Below are positions 8,438 through 16,546 of a stretch of 64,000 bases of DNA, piece by piece; within the stretch, counting starts at the first letter, position 1; each line of letters opens with the position of its first letter. The stretch comes from Aidingimonas halophila. GTDB lineage: Bacteria > Pseudomonadota > Gammaproteobacteria > Pseudomonadales > Halomonadaceae. A program made the position numbers and the translations under genes. The notes beneath the pieces are model-generated. The model had not been told where the DNA came from. It searched no databases and was given only the letters and a program-made list of their open reading frames with translations. The DNA is taken from NCBI RefSeq assembly GCF_900106955.1, contig NZ_FNNI01000004.1, positions 310,001 through 374,000 of the forward strand, written 5' to 3'.

Positions 8438-9244
8438 ATGAGTGATGCGATTTGGAAGTGTGTATATCGTTGCGCGCAAGAGTTGACCCAACAAGGTGTT
8501 ACACCCTTTACACGAGGTGACTTGATCCGTTGCGTACAGCGTTATAAATCGGACTGCGGTCCCGGCTCAATAAATCCGATCATTCAAGGACTAACGGAAA
8601 ACTTACGTGGAGGGGCGTCCGGCGCGGTTGGCAAGAACCTGTTACACAGCGTCGGCCGAGGACAGTTCGTCCTGCGAGGTGCCGCGACCTCTGGGTCACT
8701 TGAGAAAAAGCCATCCTGGACTTCCGTCCGTAGTCAGCCCGGTGCAGTTCGGGAACAAGACAAGCGGCCGACCGTAATTTCTCATGAAACTCTGGAAATC
8801 GGCGGATATGCGTTTAAGCACATCTGCGATATCGAGCCGGTGAAAAACGATGATGGAACTGTTCGTGAATTTACTCCGCAGGATCGGTATGAAAATACCG
8901 GGCGACTTGCATTGAATAGGTATGGGGTTGGTCCCTTCTGCAAGTTTAAGATTTCGCGGAACATCGCGAGATCTGGTGTCTACGCGTTGGTTGTAGACGA
9001 GTATGTCTACTATATCGGAGAGTGTGAGAACCTTACCAACCGTTTCAACATGGGCTACGGGAACATTTCACCCCGGAACTGCTTTGCTGGTGGACAAGAG
9101 ACGAACTGCAGAATAAATAACTTGATCTTTACAAGCGTGAGTGAGGGTTTGAAGGCTACTCTTTGGTTCCATGAAACCAGCGACTATAAGCAGGTGGAGT
9201 CGGATCTAAGGGCGCGAGGGAAATTCGGATGGAACCGTACATAG
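8438..9244 (+). CDS. GIY-YIG nuclease with N-terminal winged-helix domain, cassette gene
   Basis: 268 aa. Residues 1-75 look like the small winged-helix domain found at the N-terminus of some restriction enzymes (IWKCVYRCAQELTQQG... FTRGDLIRCVQ). Residues about 185-255 carry the GIY-YIG core in the form GVYALVVDEYVYYIGEC, then NLTNRFNMGYGNISPRNCF with the catalytic arginine and GGQETNCRINNL. This matches R.Eco29kI/Hpy188I-like GIY-YIG endonucleases more than UvrC or homing enzymes. No methyltransferase is adjacent, so it is either a modification-dependent or solitary nuclease or uses protection elsewhere. The start lies 24 bp after the intron 3' end. Confidence 0.75.
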   Translation: MSDAIWKCVYRCAQELTQQGVTPFTRGDLIRCVQRYKSDCGPGSINPIIQGLTENLRGGASGAVGKNLLHSVGRGQFVLRGAATSGSLEKKPSWTSVRSQPGAVREQDKRPTVISHETLEIGGYAFKHICDIEPVKNDDGTVREFTPQDRYENTGRLALNRYGVGPFCKFKISRNIARSGVYALVVDEYVYYIGECENLTNRFNMGYGNISPRNCFAGGQETNCRINNLIFTSVSEGLKATLWFHETSDYKQVESDLRARGKFGWNRT

Positions 9245-9251
9245 GAAGCAT

Positions 9252-9323
9252 GCATAACAATTCGCTCCGGGCGACGCTGGAAACGCTACGCGATTCCAGC
9301 GGACCTGAGCTTGGACGTTGAAC
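9252..9323 (+). repeat. attC site
   Basis: R'' GCATAAC at 9252-9258 and R' GTTGAAC at 9317-9323. The R' contains GAAC, the known target tetranucleotide of IS91-type elements, and the IS91 remnant begins right after it. Confidence 0.85.
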
Positions 9324-9379
9324 TAAACCGCTTCGCGGTAGCTGTCGTCGAGTCACGTCTTTTGCCTGATCGCACCACA

Positions 9380-9411
9380 CTGATCATTGACCCGCGTGGG
9401 TCAATGATCAG
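9380..9411. repeat. Perfect 14-bp inverted repeat at IS91 left end
   Basis: CTGATCATTGACCC at 9380-9393 and its exact complement at 9398-9411 with a 4-nt loop GCGT. Its place just before the integrase start suggests the subterminal palindrome of the element end, or an operator for the recombinase. Confidence 0.75.
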
Positions 9412-9422
9412 GAGTGACGACG

Positions 9423-9569
9423 ATGACTGTTTTGCGGCAAACGATGATAGAGGCCATGTGTCAGCGCGGCCAGTTGCGTGTGGTGCAGGGCAAGGGCGCG
9501 AAGGATCGCATGGTGCTGCTGACGGCGACCCTGATCGATCGCTTGCGATATTACTGGCGAGCCTATTGA
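9423..9569 (+). pseudogene. Tyrosine recombinase fragment (IS91-associated integrase)
   Basis: 48 codons. The start TVLRQTMIEAM resembles the N-terminus of integrases that precede IS91 transposases, but it runs directly into RVVQGKGAKDRMVLL, normally about 150 residues further on. An internal deletion has therefore fused the two ends. The catalytic R-H-R-Y box is absent. It is not the integron integrase. Confidence 0.7.
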
Positions 9570-9599
9570 CTGCGAACCTGGCTGTTCCCGAGCGCCCTG

Positions 9600-10164
9600 T
9601 TCCCAGTGTGAACCCTGTCTCGCCACTATCGTGGGTACATGGTCAGCGCCCTGCGCCGGGCGGCCACTGCCGGTGAGCTCCACCGGGTCACCCTGCCCGG
9701 CGACGTGGACAACCAGCTCAACACCCTGATGGCCACCGAGTGGGTGGTCTACAGCAAGGACTGTCTCGAGCACACCGACACGGTGGTGCGCTATCTGGCA
9801 CGTTACACGCGCCGGATCGCCATCAGCAATGCCCGCATCCTTGCCGTGGACGACCACCAGGTCACCCTGCGCGTCAAGGATTATCGCGACCGTGATCGAC
9901 CCAAACCTCGTGCTCGCTGGCGAAGAGTTCGTGCGCCGCTTCCTGCTCCACGTCCTGCCCAAGGGGCTGGTGCGGGTCCGTCACTACGGCTTTCTGGCCA
10001 ATCGTTGCCGGCGACGACGTCTGGCCCAGATCCGCCAAGCGCTGGCCGTTATCGACGCGACGGCGGATGCCGATACCGCTGCCGACGACTCGGCACCGAT
10101 CTACACCTGCCCGCACTGCCGGCAACCGACACTGCGGGTGATCGGGACACTCAGCCCCGGGTGA
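9600..10164 (+). pseudogene. IS91-type transposase, 5'-truncated and frameshifted
   Basis: Frame 1 gives MVSALRRAATAGELH, WVVYSKDCLEHTDTVVRYLARYTRRIAISNARIL, then after a shift near 9890 the reading continues as FVRRFLLHVLPKGLVRVRHYGFLANRCRR and a C-terminal CPHC...PTLRV zinc motif. These are the conserved C-terminal blocks of IS91/IS801 transposases. The N-terminal HUH catalytic part is absent. A shorter copy of the same block lies at 35096-35330. Confidence 0.8.
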
Positions 10165-10477
10165 TCCCTGCACGGCCGACTAGACAACCACAGGACCCAA
10201 CGTTATCGAACATGACCTGACGCTCTATTCACACAACGGACTCGACGAGTCGGCCCGCTTGCGGGTCGTGGCAAAGCTCGTCCCGATGTTGGATTTTGGC
10301 CAGCAGGCGCGCTACGTTGGGAACATTGGGGCCGAAGGAGACTGGGATCATGAGCGATAGCACTGCCCGAACGTGCCACAACAGCCCCGTACGCGTGCGA
10401 TCGACTGCCTCAGGCCGCACGTCGGCCAATACAATACCCTATAGAAGCTGTGGTATCGCAGCCTGATGGGCGGCTTA

Positions 10478-10536
10478 GTCCAACAGGCATTTATCCGCCA
10501 TGCTCTGCACGGCGAAAAAATGATGAACAGTTATCC
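10478..10536 (+). repeat. attC-like 59-bp site at IS91 3' end
   Basis: A possible R'' GTCCAAC at 10478-10484 and R' GTTATCC at 10530-10536 bracket a stem GGCATTTATCCGCC / GGCGAAAAAATG. A near-identical copy is at 35583-35641. It may be a true attC, or an IS91 terminus ending in GAAC that landed beside an attC core. Confidence 0.45.
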
Positions 10537-10549
10537 GTAGGTGGTGCAG

Positions 10550-11473
10550 ATGGTGCTTGAATCAACACTAGATTTTCTTTGGCATCTAACAGGCCAAGAA
10601 ACCAGTTCAGTTCCAACTGAGAGAGACTATCTTCGGTCCATTCATCACCCGATCGGATTTTGGTTGTGGTCCTATAGTATGCAAGCTGAGATGAGACATA
10701 CTCACGCTTCAATTTCGATATCGTCTATTTGGGTGGACCATACACCCCAGTGTTGGTATGGAAACGTCGGTGGAAATTGGGGCAAACCAAGCTGTGAGCT
10801 TGCCGATATTTTAATAGTAGTTTGGGATAGCAAACTAAGAAATAGTGGGAAAGCTCTGCTTGTACAGGCCAAAAGAGGAAAGAGCCATAACCGCATACCG
10901 CTCTCAAACCCATCCACGAAAAAGGAGATTAATCTGCTCGGAAATGCACCAAAGTTCTTACTGAGTAATCAGCTCTCCGCAAGTTCGGGTCAATATCCGC
11001 AGCCGATGAATTCAAAGCTGTGCTGTGAATTTAAACTCGCACCCTACAGCGGAGTTCCGTTAGAGCATTGTACTTTTTTGCAAATACGTGATGCCAGGTC
11101 AAAAAGATGGCCACGAAAAACGGGAACCTATTGGCAGACAATGTGGCCACCTAATTTGCATCAGAAGGCATACAGCGATGTCATTAAAGACATGCTACCT
11201 AACAGTGGTGGTTCAACTGGGAAGCGCTTTGTGTTTGGAAATATGAACAACGACTGGGATCGACTAGTTACAGTTTTAGTCAAAGAAACCGTTAGTAGAG
11301 TTGGTGGGACGGCTCAGGGGAAGTCGCACCATTCTGTGAGGACTATAAGAGGGGAGTATTTCCTATTCGATCATGCAGGCGGTGTAGATTTTCCAAGAAT
11401 CGACTATGCAGAGAGCGACGAACCAAGTGGTGGAATTTCAACTTTGTTTATCACTGTCAACGAAGGCGGATAA
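10550..11473 (+). CDS. PD-(D/E)XK-like protein of unknown function, cassette gene
   Basis: 307 aa from the ATG at 10550 (a GTG at 10541 is also possible). The segment ELADILIVVWDSK then ALLVQAKRG fits a PD-(D/E)XK nuclease core with Q-x-K in place of E-x-K. The remaining C-terminal 170 residues match nothing I know. Because the IS91 remnant ends immediately upstream, the original promoter or even N-terminus may have been replaced. The stop codon overlaps R'' of the next attC. Nuclease function is inferred from the motif only. Confidence 0.5.
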   Translation: MVLESTLDFLWHLTGQETSSVPTERDYLRSIHHPIGFWLWSYSMQAEMRHTHASISISSIWVDHTPQCWYGNVGGNWGKPSCELADILIVVWDSKLRNSGKALLVQAKRGKSHNRIPLSNPSTKKEINLLGNAPKFLLSNQLSASSGQYPQPMNSKLCCEFKLAPYSGVPLEHCTFLQIRDARSKRWPRKTGTYWQTMWPPNLHQKAYSDVIKDMLPNSGGSTGKRFVFGNMNNDWDRLVTVLVKETVSRVGGTAQGKSHHSVRTIRGEYFLFDHAGGVDFPRIDYAESDEPSGGISTLFITVNEGG

Positions 11474-11551
11474 CCAGGCCAAGCACAGCGACAGCTTTTA
11501 CGCTGCGGCTGCGTCTTCACTACAAAGCTGCGCGTGTTGGCAACGTTAGAC
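11468..11551 (+). repeat. attC site (84 bp)
   Basis: R'' GGATAAC at 11468-11474, R' GTTAGAC at 11545-11551; the interior CACAGCGACAGCTTTTACGC resembles the sites at 18900 and 36865. Confidence 0.85.
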
Positions 11552-11598
11552 GCACAAGACAGAGGGGCGCGAGCATTGACTAAAGAAAGGATCGAGTT

Positions 11599-13791
11599 TT
11601 GGCAGTCTTTCTGAACGCATTTCCACTTAGTATCCCTGATACGGAGCTTACGGCTCTCCAGATTCCCTATGACAAGGAGACGCTGGATAGTCTTCGCGGG
11701 CAGTATCGATCAACGCATTCTTTTCGTCGCCAGGGCGACAATATCCTGATCTTTTCAGAGGTTGGAGACTTCCCCATATCCGGGACGCCGCGCACGATCA
11801 CGTTCAAGGATAATTTCGGTATCTTCTGCTCGCTGGTAAAGGATGGTCTGACAAGGCATCTCGTCGGACTAGGCCGCAATCCCATCGGCTTTTCGCCCAT
11901 TGAACTGGTGAGTGAAAAGCCGGAAGACAATCTTCTGGTTCCGATTCTTGGCGATGCTTACCCGTTTAAGATTTGCGCCAAATACACAATCGATACACGC
12001 ATTATTAAAGGGCAGCCGTGCCTTGTCATTGATTGCACAACGCGACGGGTGCTCAAAGAAAACGGTCTGTACTTCCTGAACGCCGGATTTGATCTTATGG
12101 GCCGTTATGTTGTCACTGAGCAGGACGACGGATACCGTAAGCTCCTCGGGGAGGTGAGCGGATGTAACGGTGAAGTACTTACTGTCACGCGGCCTGACAA
12201 GCAGGTAGTGCAGGTCAATGCGAAAGAGGTGTACCTCGAGGCCAGCCGATTAAATTTCGACGATTACATCCTGCATACGCATGGCGAGAGAAAAGACGTC
12301 ATCGTCGAACGCATTCGGCAAGCTGTCTCAACATTCAATGGTGGCAAGAATAAGAAGGCCCGCATCGACGCACTTAAAAAGTACTTTCGGTCTAGAGACA
12401 TTTCGCTGATTGACGCGACGCCCATTGAGATCATGGAGCCACCGGATATTCAGAGCCAGTGCGGGCAGATGCAGAAACCGGTTTTTGTTTTCAACGACAA
12501 TGGCGAGGCCAGTTGGGCTGAGAAAGGCCTAACTCAATACGGTCCATATACAAAGCGAACCTTCGACAGGAACGACCCCTCAATCTGCGTGATCTGCGCC
12601 CAGCACGACAAGGGGCGTGTCGAGCAGTTTGTACGAAAGCTCTTGAAAGGTATTTCACGAAGTAAGTATTTCAGCAATGGCCTTGAAGGAAAGTTCACAC
12701 TCGGAACCAGCCGCATCGATGTATTCACGACTGCCAACGACAGTGTGGATGCATACAAGAACGCCATCGAGGCCGCGATCCGACAAAAAGCCGATGACGG
12801 CGGGCGGTGGGATTTGGCGCTCGTTCAGGTTCGGCAATCTTTCAAAAAGCTCAACGTCAAGGAAAATCCTTATTATTTAGGTAAGAGCTTATTTTTCTTG
12901 CATCAGATCCCTGTACAGGATTTCACGATAGAACTTTTAGAACAGCCCGATTACTCACTCGGATATTCGCTTAACAATATGGCATTAGCCTGCTACGCAA
13001 AGATGGGCGGCATCCCGTGGCTTCTAAAATCCTCTCCGACCCTTTCTCACGAACTTGTGATAGGGATCGGTAGCGCGAATATCGGACAGAAACGCGGCGT
13101 TGACAACCAAAGAATTATGGGAATTACCACCGTTTTCTCTGGTGATGGCAGTTATATTGTCTCTAATACTTCGAAGGCGGTTGTGCCGGAAGCCTACTGC
13201 GAGGCTTTGACTTCCGCTCTCGATGAAACCATTGATAAAATTCGGAAACGCATGAACTGGCAGAAAGGCGATACGATTCGTCTAGTTTTCCACGCGCAGG
13301 TCAAAAAGTTCAGTAAGGATGAAATTGCTGCCGTCCAGGCTGTCGTAGATAAGTACCGGGAATACCAGGTTGAGTATACATTCCTGAAAATCTCGGAGAA
13401 TCACGGCCTGCATATGTTCGACTCCACTACGGCTGGCGAGCAGAAGGGAAAGCTCGCGCCCCAGAGAGGAAAGACGTTCAAACTCTCCAAACATGAAATG
13501 CTCGTATACTTGATCGGCCAGCGAGAGTTACGTAACGACACCGACGGCCACCCACGCGGATTGATTCTTGATGTGCATAAGGATTCGACATTCACGGACA
13601 TAAAATATTTAAGCGCACAGGTTCATAGCTTCGCGTCACATTCTTGGCGCAGTTACTTTCCCAACCCTCTTCCTGTGACAATCAGCTACTCTGACCTGAT
13701 CGCTCGGAATCTTGGTTGGCTGAACCAGATTCCTGGCTGGAGTGACTCTGTGATGATCGGGAAGATAGGTCAGTCTCAATGGTTCCTGTAG
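11599..13791 (+). CDS. Catalytically inactive long Argonaute (pAgo), defence sensor
   Basis: 730 aa from a TTG at 11599 with AAAGGA upstream; no ATG is available nearby. The MID domain shows the 5'-phosphate pocket Y425/Y426-x-x-K429, Q440 and K468 (ALACYAKMGGIPW). The PIWI domain starts with LVIGIGSANIG: the catalytic Asp of GID is Gly491, so the DEDX tetrad is broken, although HKD at 660-662 is kept. Length and dead PIWI fit the long-B class of prokaryotic Argonautes, which use small RNA guides to sense invader DNA and recruit an effector. The overlapping next gene encodes a PD-(D/E)XK nuclease, as in BAGAN systems. The pair occupies one integron cassette. Confidence 0.9.
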   Translation: MAVFLNAFPLSIPDTELTALQIPYDKETLDSLRGQYRSTHSFRRQGDNILIFSEVGDFPISGTPRTITFKDNFGIFCSLVKDGLTRHLVGLGRNPIGFSPIELVSEKPEDNLLVPILGDAYPFKICAKYTIDTRIIKGQPCLVIDCTTRRVLKENGLYFLNAGFDLMGRYVVTEQDDGYRKLLGEVSGCNGEVLTVTRPDKQVVQVNAKEVYLEASRLNFDDYILHTHGERKDVIVERIRQAVSTFNGGKNKKARIDALKKYFRSRDISLIDATPIEIMEPPDIQSQCGQMQKPVFVFNDNGEASWAEKGLTQYGPYTKRTFDRNDPSICVICAQHDKGRVEQFVRKLLKGISRSKYFSNGLEGKFTLGTSRIDVFTTANDSVDAYKNAIEAAIRQKADDGGRWDLALVQVRQSFKKLNVKENPYYLGKSLFFLHQIPVQDFTIELLEQPDYSLGYSLNNMALACYAKMGGIPWLLKSSPTLSHELVIGIGSANIGQKRGVDNQRIMGITTVFSGDGSYIVSNTSKAVVPEAYCEALTSALDETIDKIRKRMNWQKGDTIRLVFHAQVKKFSKDEIAAVQAVVDKYREYQVEYTFLKISENHGLHMFDSTTAGEQKGKLAPQRGKTFKLSKHEMLVYLIGQRELRNDTDGHPRGLILDVHKDSTFTDIKYLSAQVHSFASHSWRSYFPNPLPVTISYSDLIARNLGWLNQIPGWSDSVMIGKIGQSQWFL

Positions 13792-14939
13792 AGAAGGAAA
13801 ATGCCTACCAACTGCGTGATCACCTTTATAATAAGGTGATCGAGGGGGCTTACATCGACCCTTTCAAATCTTGTTTCTTACATTTCTTGGGGTTGTTGAA
13901 GGGAAGCGTTCCGTCCTTCGATTTTGCGGTGCTTCCCTTGTATCAGCGGTGCGCGATTGCGGGCCTCGGTGTTCTGGATGAGGTCGTTTCAAGTCAGGAC
14001 GTTTCGCGCCTTCTCGGGCAAGCTGCCAAAATCGACTCCACGCCACGCCCATGGGTATCCGACGTATTTGGCGTCATGGCCGTGAAATGGCTTGTTGCGA
14101 AAATGGATGATGACCACATCGCTAGAGAGTTTGAGAGCTGGATATCAGGATTCCTTTCGCAGCAGGTGAGTAGTGACAATCTCAATACCTTCGAGAAGGA
14201 CATCGCGGCGTATGTTAGTAGCGGCGAATCCGCCATTTATACGAGCGCATGTGTGCCACTCTTCCTTCATTACCAGAAGATTCAGCGGATTGGCGATCAT
14301 CAAGAGCGGCTTTCGCTCATTGACCGTTTTATGGGGGAGTTCCGAGCGCAAGCGCAGCGAGATGCGTCGACAGCCTTTTTGAGCCTGATGGTGTACGTTT
14401 TTGATCAGGTCAACCAGGATGTGGCCATGGTGCCTCCCAAAGGCTGGAGCCTCGGCGACCTTCTGGGGTTCCTTGACCATATTCCCGTTGGCCTAAAACG
14501 GTGGACATGGGAGGACGCTGGTCGGACGAAAGGCGCGGAGCCAGTCAAGTGGCCTGTTATGAACGAATACCACGTCCAGAACCTTCTCTATGTCTTGCTC
14601 GCTCCGATTTTTAACGACATTGCCGACGAAGTGAATCTCCAGCCTGTAGGGCAGAAGAATCCTCGCATTGATCTCTACCTGCCGTCGCTGCATACGATCA
14701 TCGAGGTCAAGTACCGCAAGAACGTGAAGAAGTCCTTCCCGGCGCTCGTTGGAGAGATCGCTGAAGATGCGTCCCTCTATCGTGCAGACGAGAAATACAT
14801 GGACGCACTGATTGTCACCTTCCTGTGGGATTGCACGCGCGCCACACAGGAACATGCCAAGTTTAAGGAAGGTGTTTTGAAGATCGACGGGATCAACGGC
14901 TGTGTAGTAGTCAGTGCGCCATCAACAATGGATGGCTGA
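13779..14939 (+). CDS. PD-(D/E)XK nuclease effector partner of Argonaute
   Basis: 386 aa, starting at ATG 13779 inside the last 13 bases of the Argonaute gene, so translation is coupled. Residues 1-270 are helical with no family I recognise. The C-terminal domain begins NEYHVQNLLYVLLAPIF and has the nuclease core D298 (RIDLYL), E309 and K311 (IIEVKY). This arrangement agrees with the nuclease partner (bAgaN type) of long-B Argonautes, which degrades DNA after target recognition and kills or arrests the cell. That activity is inferred from the family and gene pairing. Confidence 0.85.
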   Translation: MVPVEKENAYQLRDHLYNKVIEGAYIDPFKSCFLHFLGLLKGSVPSFDFAVLPLYQRCAIAGLGVLDEVVSSQDVSRLLGQAAKIDSTPRPWVSDVFGVMAVKWLVAKMDDDHIAREFESWISGFLSQQVSSDNLNTFEKDIAAYVSSGESAIYTSACVPLFLHYQKIQRIGDHQERLSLIDRFMGEFRAQAQRDASTAFLSLMVYVFDQVNQDVAMVPPKGWSLGDLLGFLDHIPVGLKRWTWEDAGRTKGAEPVKWPVMNEYHVQNLLYVLLAPIFNDIADEVNLQPVGQKNPRIDLYLPSLHTIIEVKYRKNVKKSFPALVGEIAEDASLYRADEKYMDALIVTFLWDCTRATQEHAKFKEGVLKIDGINGCVVVSAPSTMDG

Positions 14940-15017
14940 CCGCAGGATTAGATTAGGCAATGCAAATAGAGCCGGTTCCGAATCTCATAATAAATATTAT
15001 TTTTCAGAAGGAGAAGC

Positions 15018-15101
15018 ATGGTGAGAAGTGAGTCTAACAAAGCGTTGCACTCGGACAATTTTTACGCTGCGCTCCAAAATTGCCGGTGTGCGCGGCGTTA
15101 G
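15018..15101 (+). CDS. Possible 27-codon micro-ORF running through an attC
   Basis: An ATG at 15018 follows AGAAGGAGA (15006-15014) at ideal spacing. The reading crosses the whole attC and stops with the TAG inside R'. It may be chance, but the ribosome binding site is better than that of most cassette genes here. The product would start MVRSESNKALHSD and match no family. Confidence 0.2.
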   Translation: MVRSESNKALHSDNFYAALQNCRCARR

Positions 15102-15103
15102 CG
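15032..15103 (+). repeat. attC site
   Basis: R'' GTCTAAC at 15032-15038, R' GTTAGCG at 15097-15103, with AATTTTTACGCTGCGCTCC loop sequence. It closes the Argonaute-nuclease cassette. Confidence 0.9.
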
Positions 15104-15116
15104 GTGAGGAGGAAAC

Positions 15117-15605
15117 GTGTTCTGCTTTTCGTATGGTTCCAATATGTCGCTTATACGTCTACGAGATCGCGTACCATCAGCCCGATTCGTGGCGGTGGCG
15201 ACCTTGCCGGCTCATGGACTCCGGTTCCACAAAGTCAGTAAAGATGGTTCCGGGAAGTGTGATGCTGAAGAAACCGGGAATCGTGAGGATCGAGTCATCG
15301 GCGTAGTGTATGACATTGCCGATGACGAAAGGCAGGCCCTTGATCGGAAGGAAGGGCTTGGCTCAGGCTACGATGCGAAGGAAATCGAGGTAACTACAGA
15401 TCAAGGAAGTCTGACCGCATTGATGTATTTCGCCACGTATGTGGATCCTGCTCTGAAACCGTACGTCTGGTACAAGGAGCATGTCTTGATCGGGGCGCGT
15501 GAGAATGAGTTGCCGTCCGAATACATTGCGCGGATTGAAGCCGTAGAGGCTGTCGATGACCCGGACACTATGAGGCACGAGCGTGAGCTGACAATTTACC
15601 GCTAA
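15117..15605 (+). CDS. Gamma-glutamylcyclotransferase-like protein
   Basis: 162 aa from GTG 15117 preceded by GAGGAGG. The opening FCFSYGSNMS is the substrate loop YGSN of the GGCT/AIG2 fold; RVIGVVYDI and the acid-rich segment DDERQALDRKEG hold the general-base Glu region. Family members cleave gamma-glutamyl amines or amino acids to 5-oxoproline. The substrate here is unknown. It is a single-gene cassette with its stop codon in R''. Confidence 0.75.
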   Translation: MFCFSYGSNMSLIRLRDRVPSARFVAVATLPAHGLRFHKVSKDGSGKCDAEETGNREDRVIGVVYDIADDERQALDRKEGLGSGYDAKEIEVTTDQGSLTALMYFATYVDPALKPYVWYKEHVLIGARENELPSEYIARIEAVEAVDDPDTMRHERELTIYR

Positions 15606-15674
15606 CAAGGCCGTTGAGCCGGACGCCCCAATACGCTGCGCTCCTTGGGGCGCGGCTCACGGCTGACGTTATGC
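15600..15674 (+). repeat. attC site
   Basis: R'' CGCTAAC at 15600-15606, R' GTTATGC at 15668-15674, stem GAGCCGGACGCCCCAA / TTGGGGCGCGGCTC. Confidence 0.9.
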
Positions 15675-15706
15675 ACTTTGTGAAATCTTGAAGAGACTTG
15701 CAAAAA

Positions 15707-16414
15707 ATGAATGAAACTACATGGGACGTTTTCATTTCTCATGCTTCCGAAGATAAGGAAGAGGTTGTCCTACCTCTAGCAGAATTGTTGTTAGCATCAG
15801 GCTTGACGGTGTGGTTGGACAAGGGTGAAATATTTTTAGGAGACAGCCTGAGAGAAAAGATTGATGAGGGCTTGGAGCGTTCTCAGTTCGGAATCGTTGT
15901 GTTTAGCCACAGTTTTTTTTCTAAAAATTGGCCAAAATCTGAGCTTGACGGATTGTTTTCACGAGAAATGGGCGGAGAGAAAGTTATCTTACCTATTTGG
16001 CATGAAATTGGATTCGAAGAAATTAAAAGGTATTCGCCACTCATTGCCGGGAAGCTGGCTGTCAGCACAAGTAATGGTCTAAATGCAGTTAAAAGCCAAG
16101 TTTTATCGGCCATACACAAGGTCGGACGGAAAGAATCAATTGCGAAACCAATTTATTCTGGAAATCTTACAAAAAAAGCAATAATGACCTTCCCTGAAGG
16201 TAGTTACCTGATTTCTAATTGTTATAGCTCTTATGATAAAAGGCCGCTAATAGAAGAAAAGGTTGGCTCGCTAGAGGACAGAGAAGCTCTATGGGAGCAG
16301 GCAAAGTCGTGTGGTTCTAATGGACGCTTATGTCGGGTTTTTAAAAGATACGAAGACTATAGGGCGCATATGAGAATGCTCGATTCGCTAATTCAATTAA
16401 AGAGGTTAAATTAA
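15707..16414 (+). CDS. TIR domain protein, likely NAD-consuming effector
   Basis: 235 aa from ATG 15707; a TTG at 15698 is an alternative. The N-terminal 130 residues are a TIR domain: WDVFISHASEDKE, TVWLDKGEIFLGDSL, and NWPKSELDGLF with the catalytic glutamate at residue 79. Many bacterial TIR proteins hydrolyse NAD or make cyclic ADP-ribose signals in antiphage defence. The C-terminal 100 residues (from about FPEGSYLISN) form a small domain I do not recognise, perhaps the sensor. No partner gene is in the cassette, so it would work alone. Confidence 0.85.
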   Translation: MNETTWDVFISHASEDKEEVVLPLAELLLASGLTVWLDKGEIFLGDSLREKIDEGLERSQFGIVVFSHSFFSKNWPKSELDGLFSREMGGEKVILPIWHEIGFEEIKRYSPLIAGKLAVSTSNGLNAVKSQVLSAIHKVGRKESIAKPIYSGNLTKKAIMTFPEGSYLISNCYSSYDKRPLIEEKVGSLEDREALWEQAKSCGSNGRLCRVFKRYEDYRAHMRMLDSLIQLKRLN

Positions 16415-16470
16415 TTTCTTTCTGACAAGTGCCATGAGAAATGGAGCGGAACGTATTCGGAATCTCTTTT

Positions 16471-16546
16471 GCATAACAAATGTGTCAACGGGACCGCTTT
16501 GTTCCGCTGCCGCTCCACAAACCAGCCCGTTACGCCGGCGTTAGCC
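16471..16546 (+). repeat. attC site
   Basis: R'' GCATAAC at 16471-16477, R' GTTAGCC at 16540-16546. The next gene starts one base later. Confidence 0.85.

Larger units (their letters stand above)
9324..10526 (+). mobile_element. IS91-family element remnant, copy 1
   Basis: The segment holds a collapsed tyrosine recombinase, a frameshifted IS91-type transposase and about 300 bp of 3' end. The last 300 bp (from about 10234) recur at 35340-35634. The 3' end finishes in a hairpin followed by GAAC at 10525-10528 region. Some IS91-family elements carry a paired integrase and transposase in this order. Both genes are broken, so it is immobile. The left edge abuts the attC core GTTGAAC. Confidence 0.75.

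Noticed and set aside
9423-9569. Possible integron integrase gene
   Set aside because: It is a 48-codon fragment with the N-terminus typical of IS91-partner integrases, lies within an IS91 remnant and lacks the IntI-specific insert and catalytic residues.
11599-13791. Argonaute as an active slicer
   Set aside because: The first catalytic Asp is Gly491, so the DEDX tetrad is incomplete.
15028-15306. Plus-strand ORF overlapping the cyclotransferase-like gene
   Set aside because: It runs through an attC and in another frame of a well-supported gene with its own GAGGAGG site.
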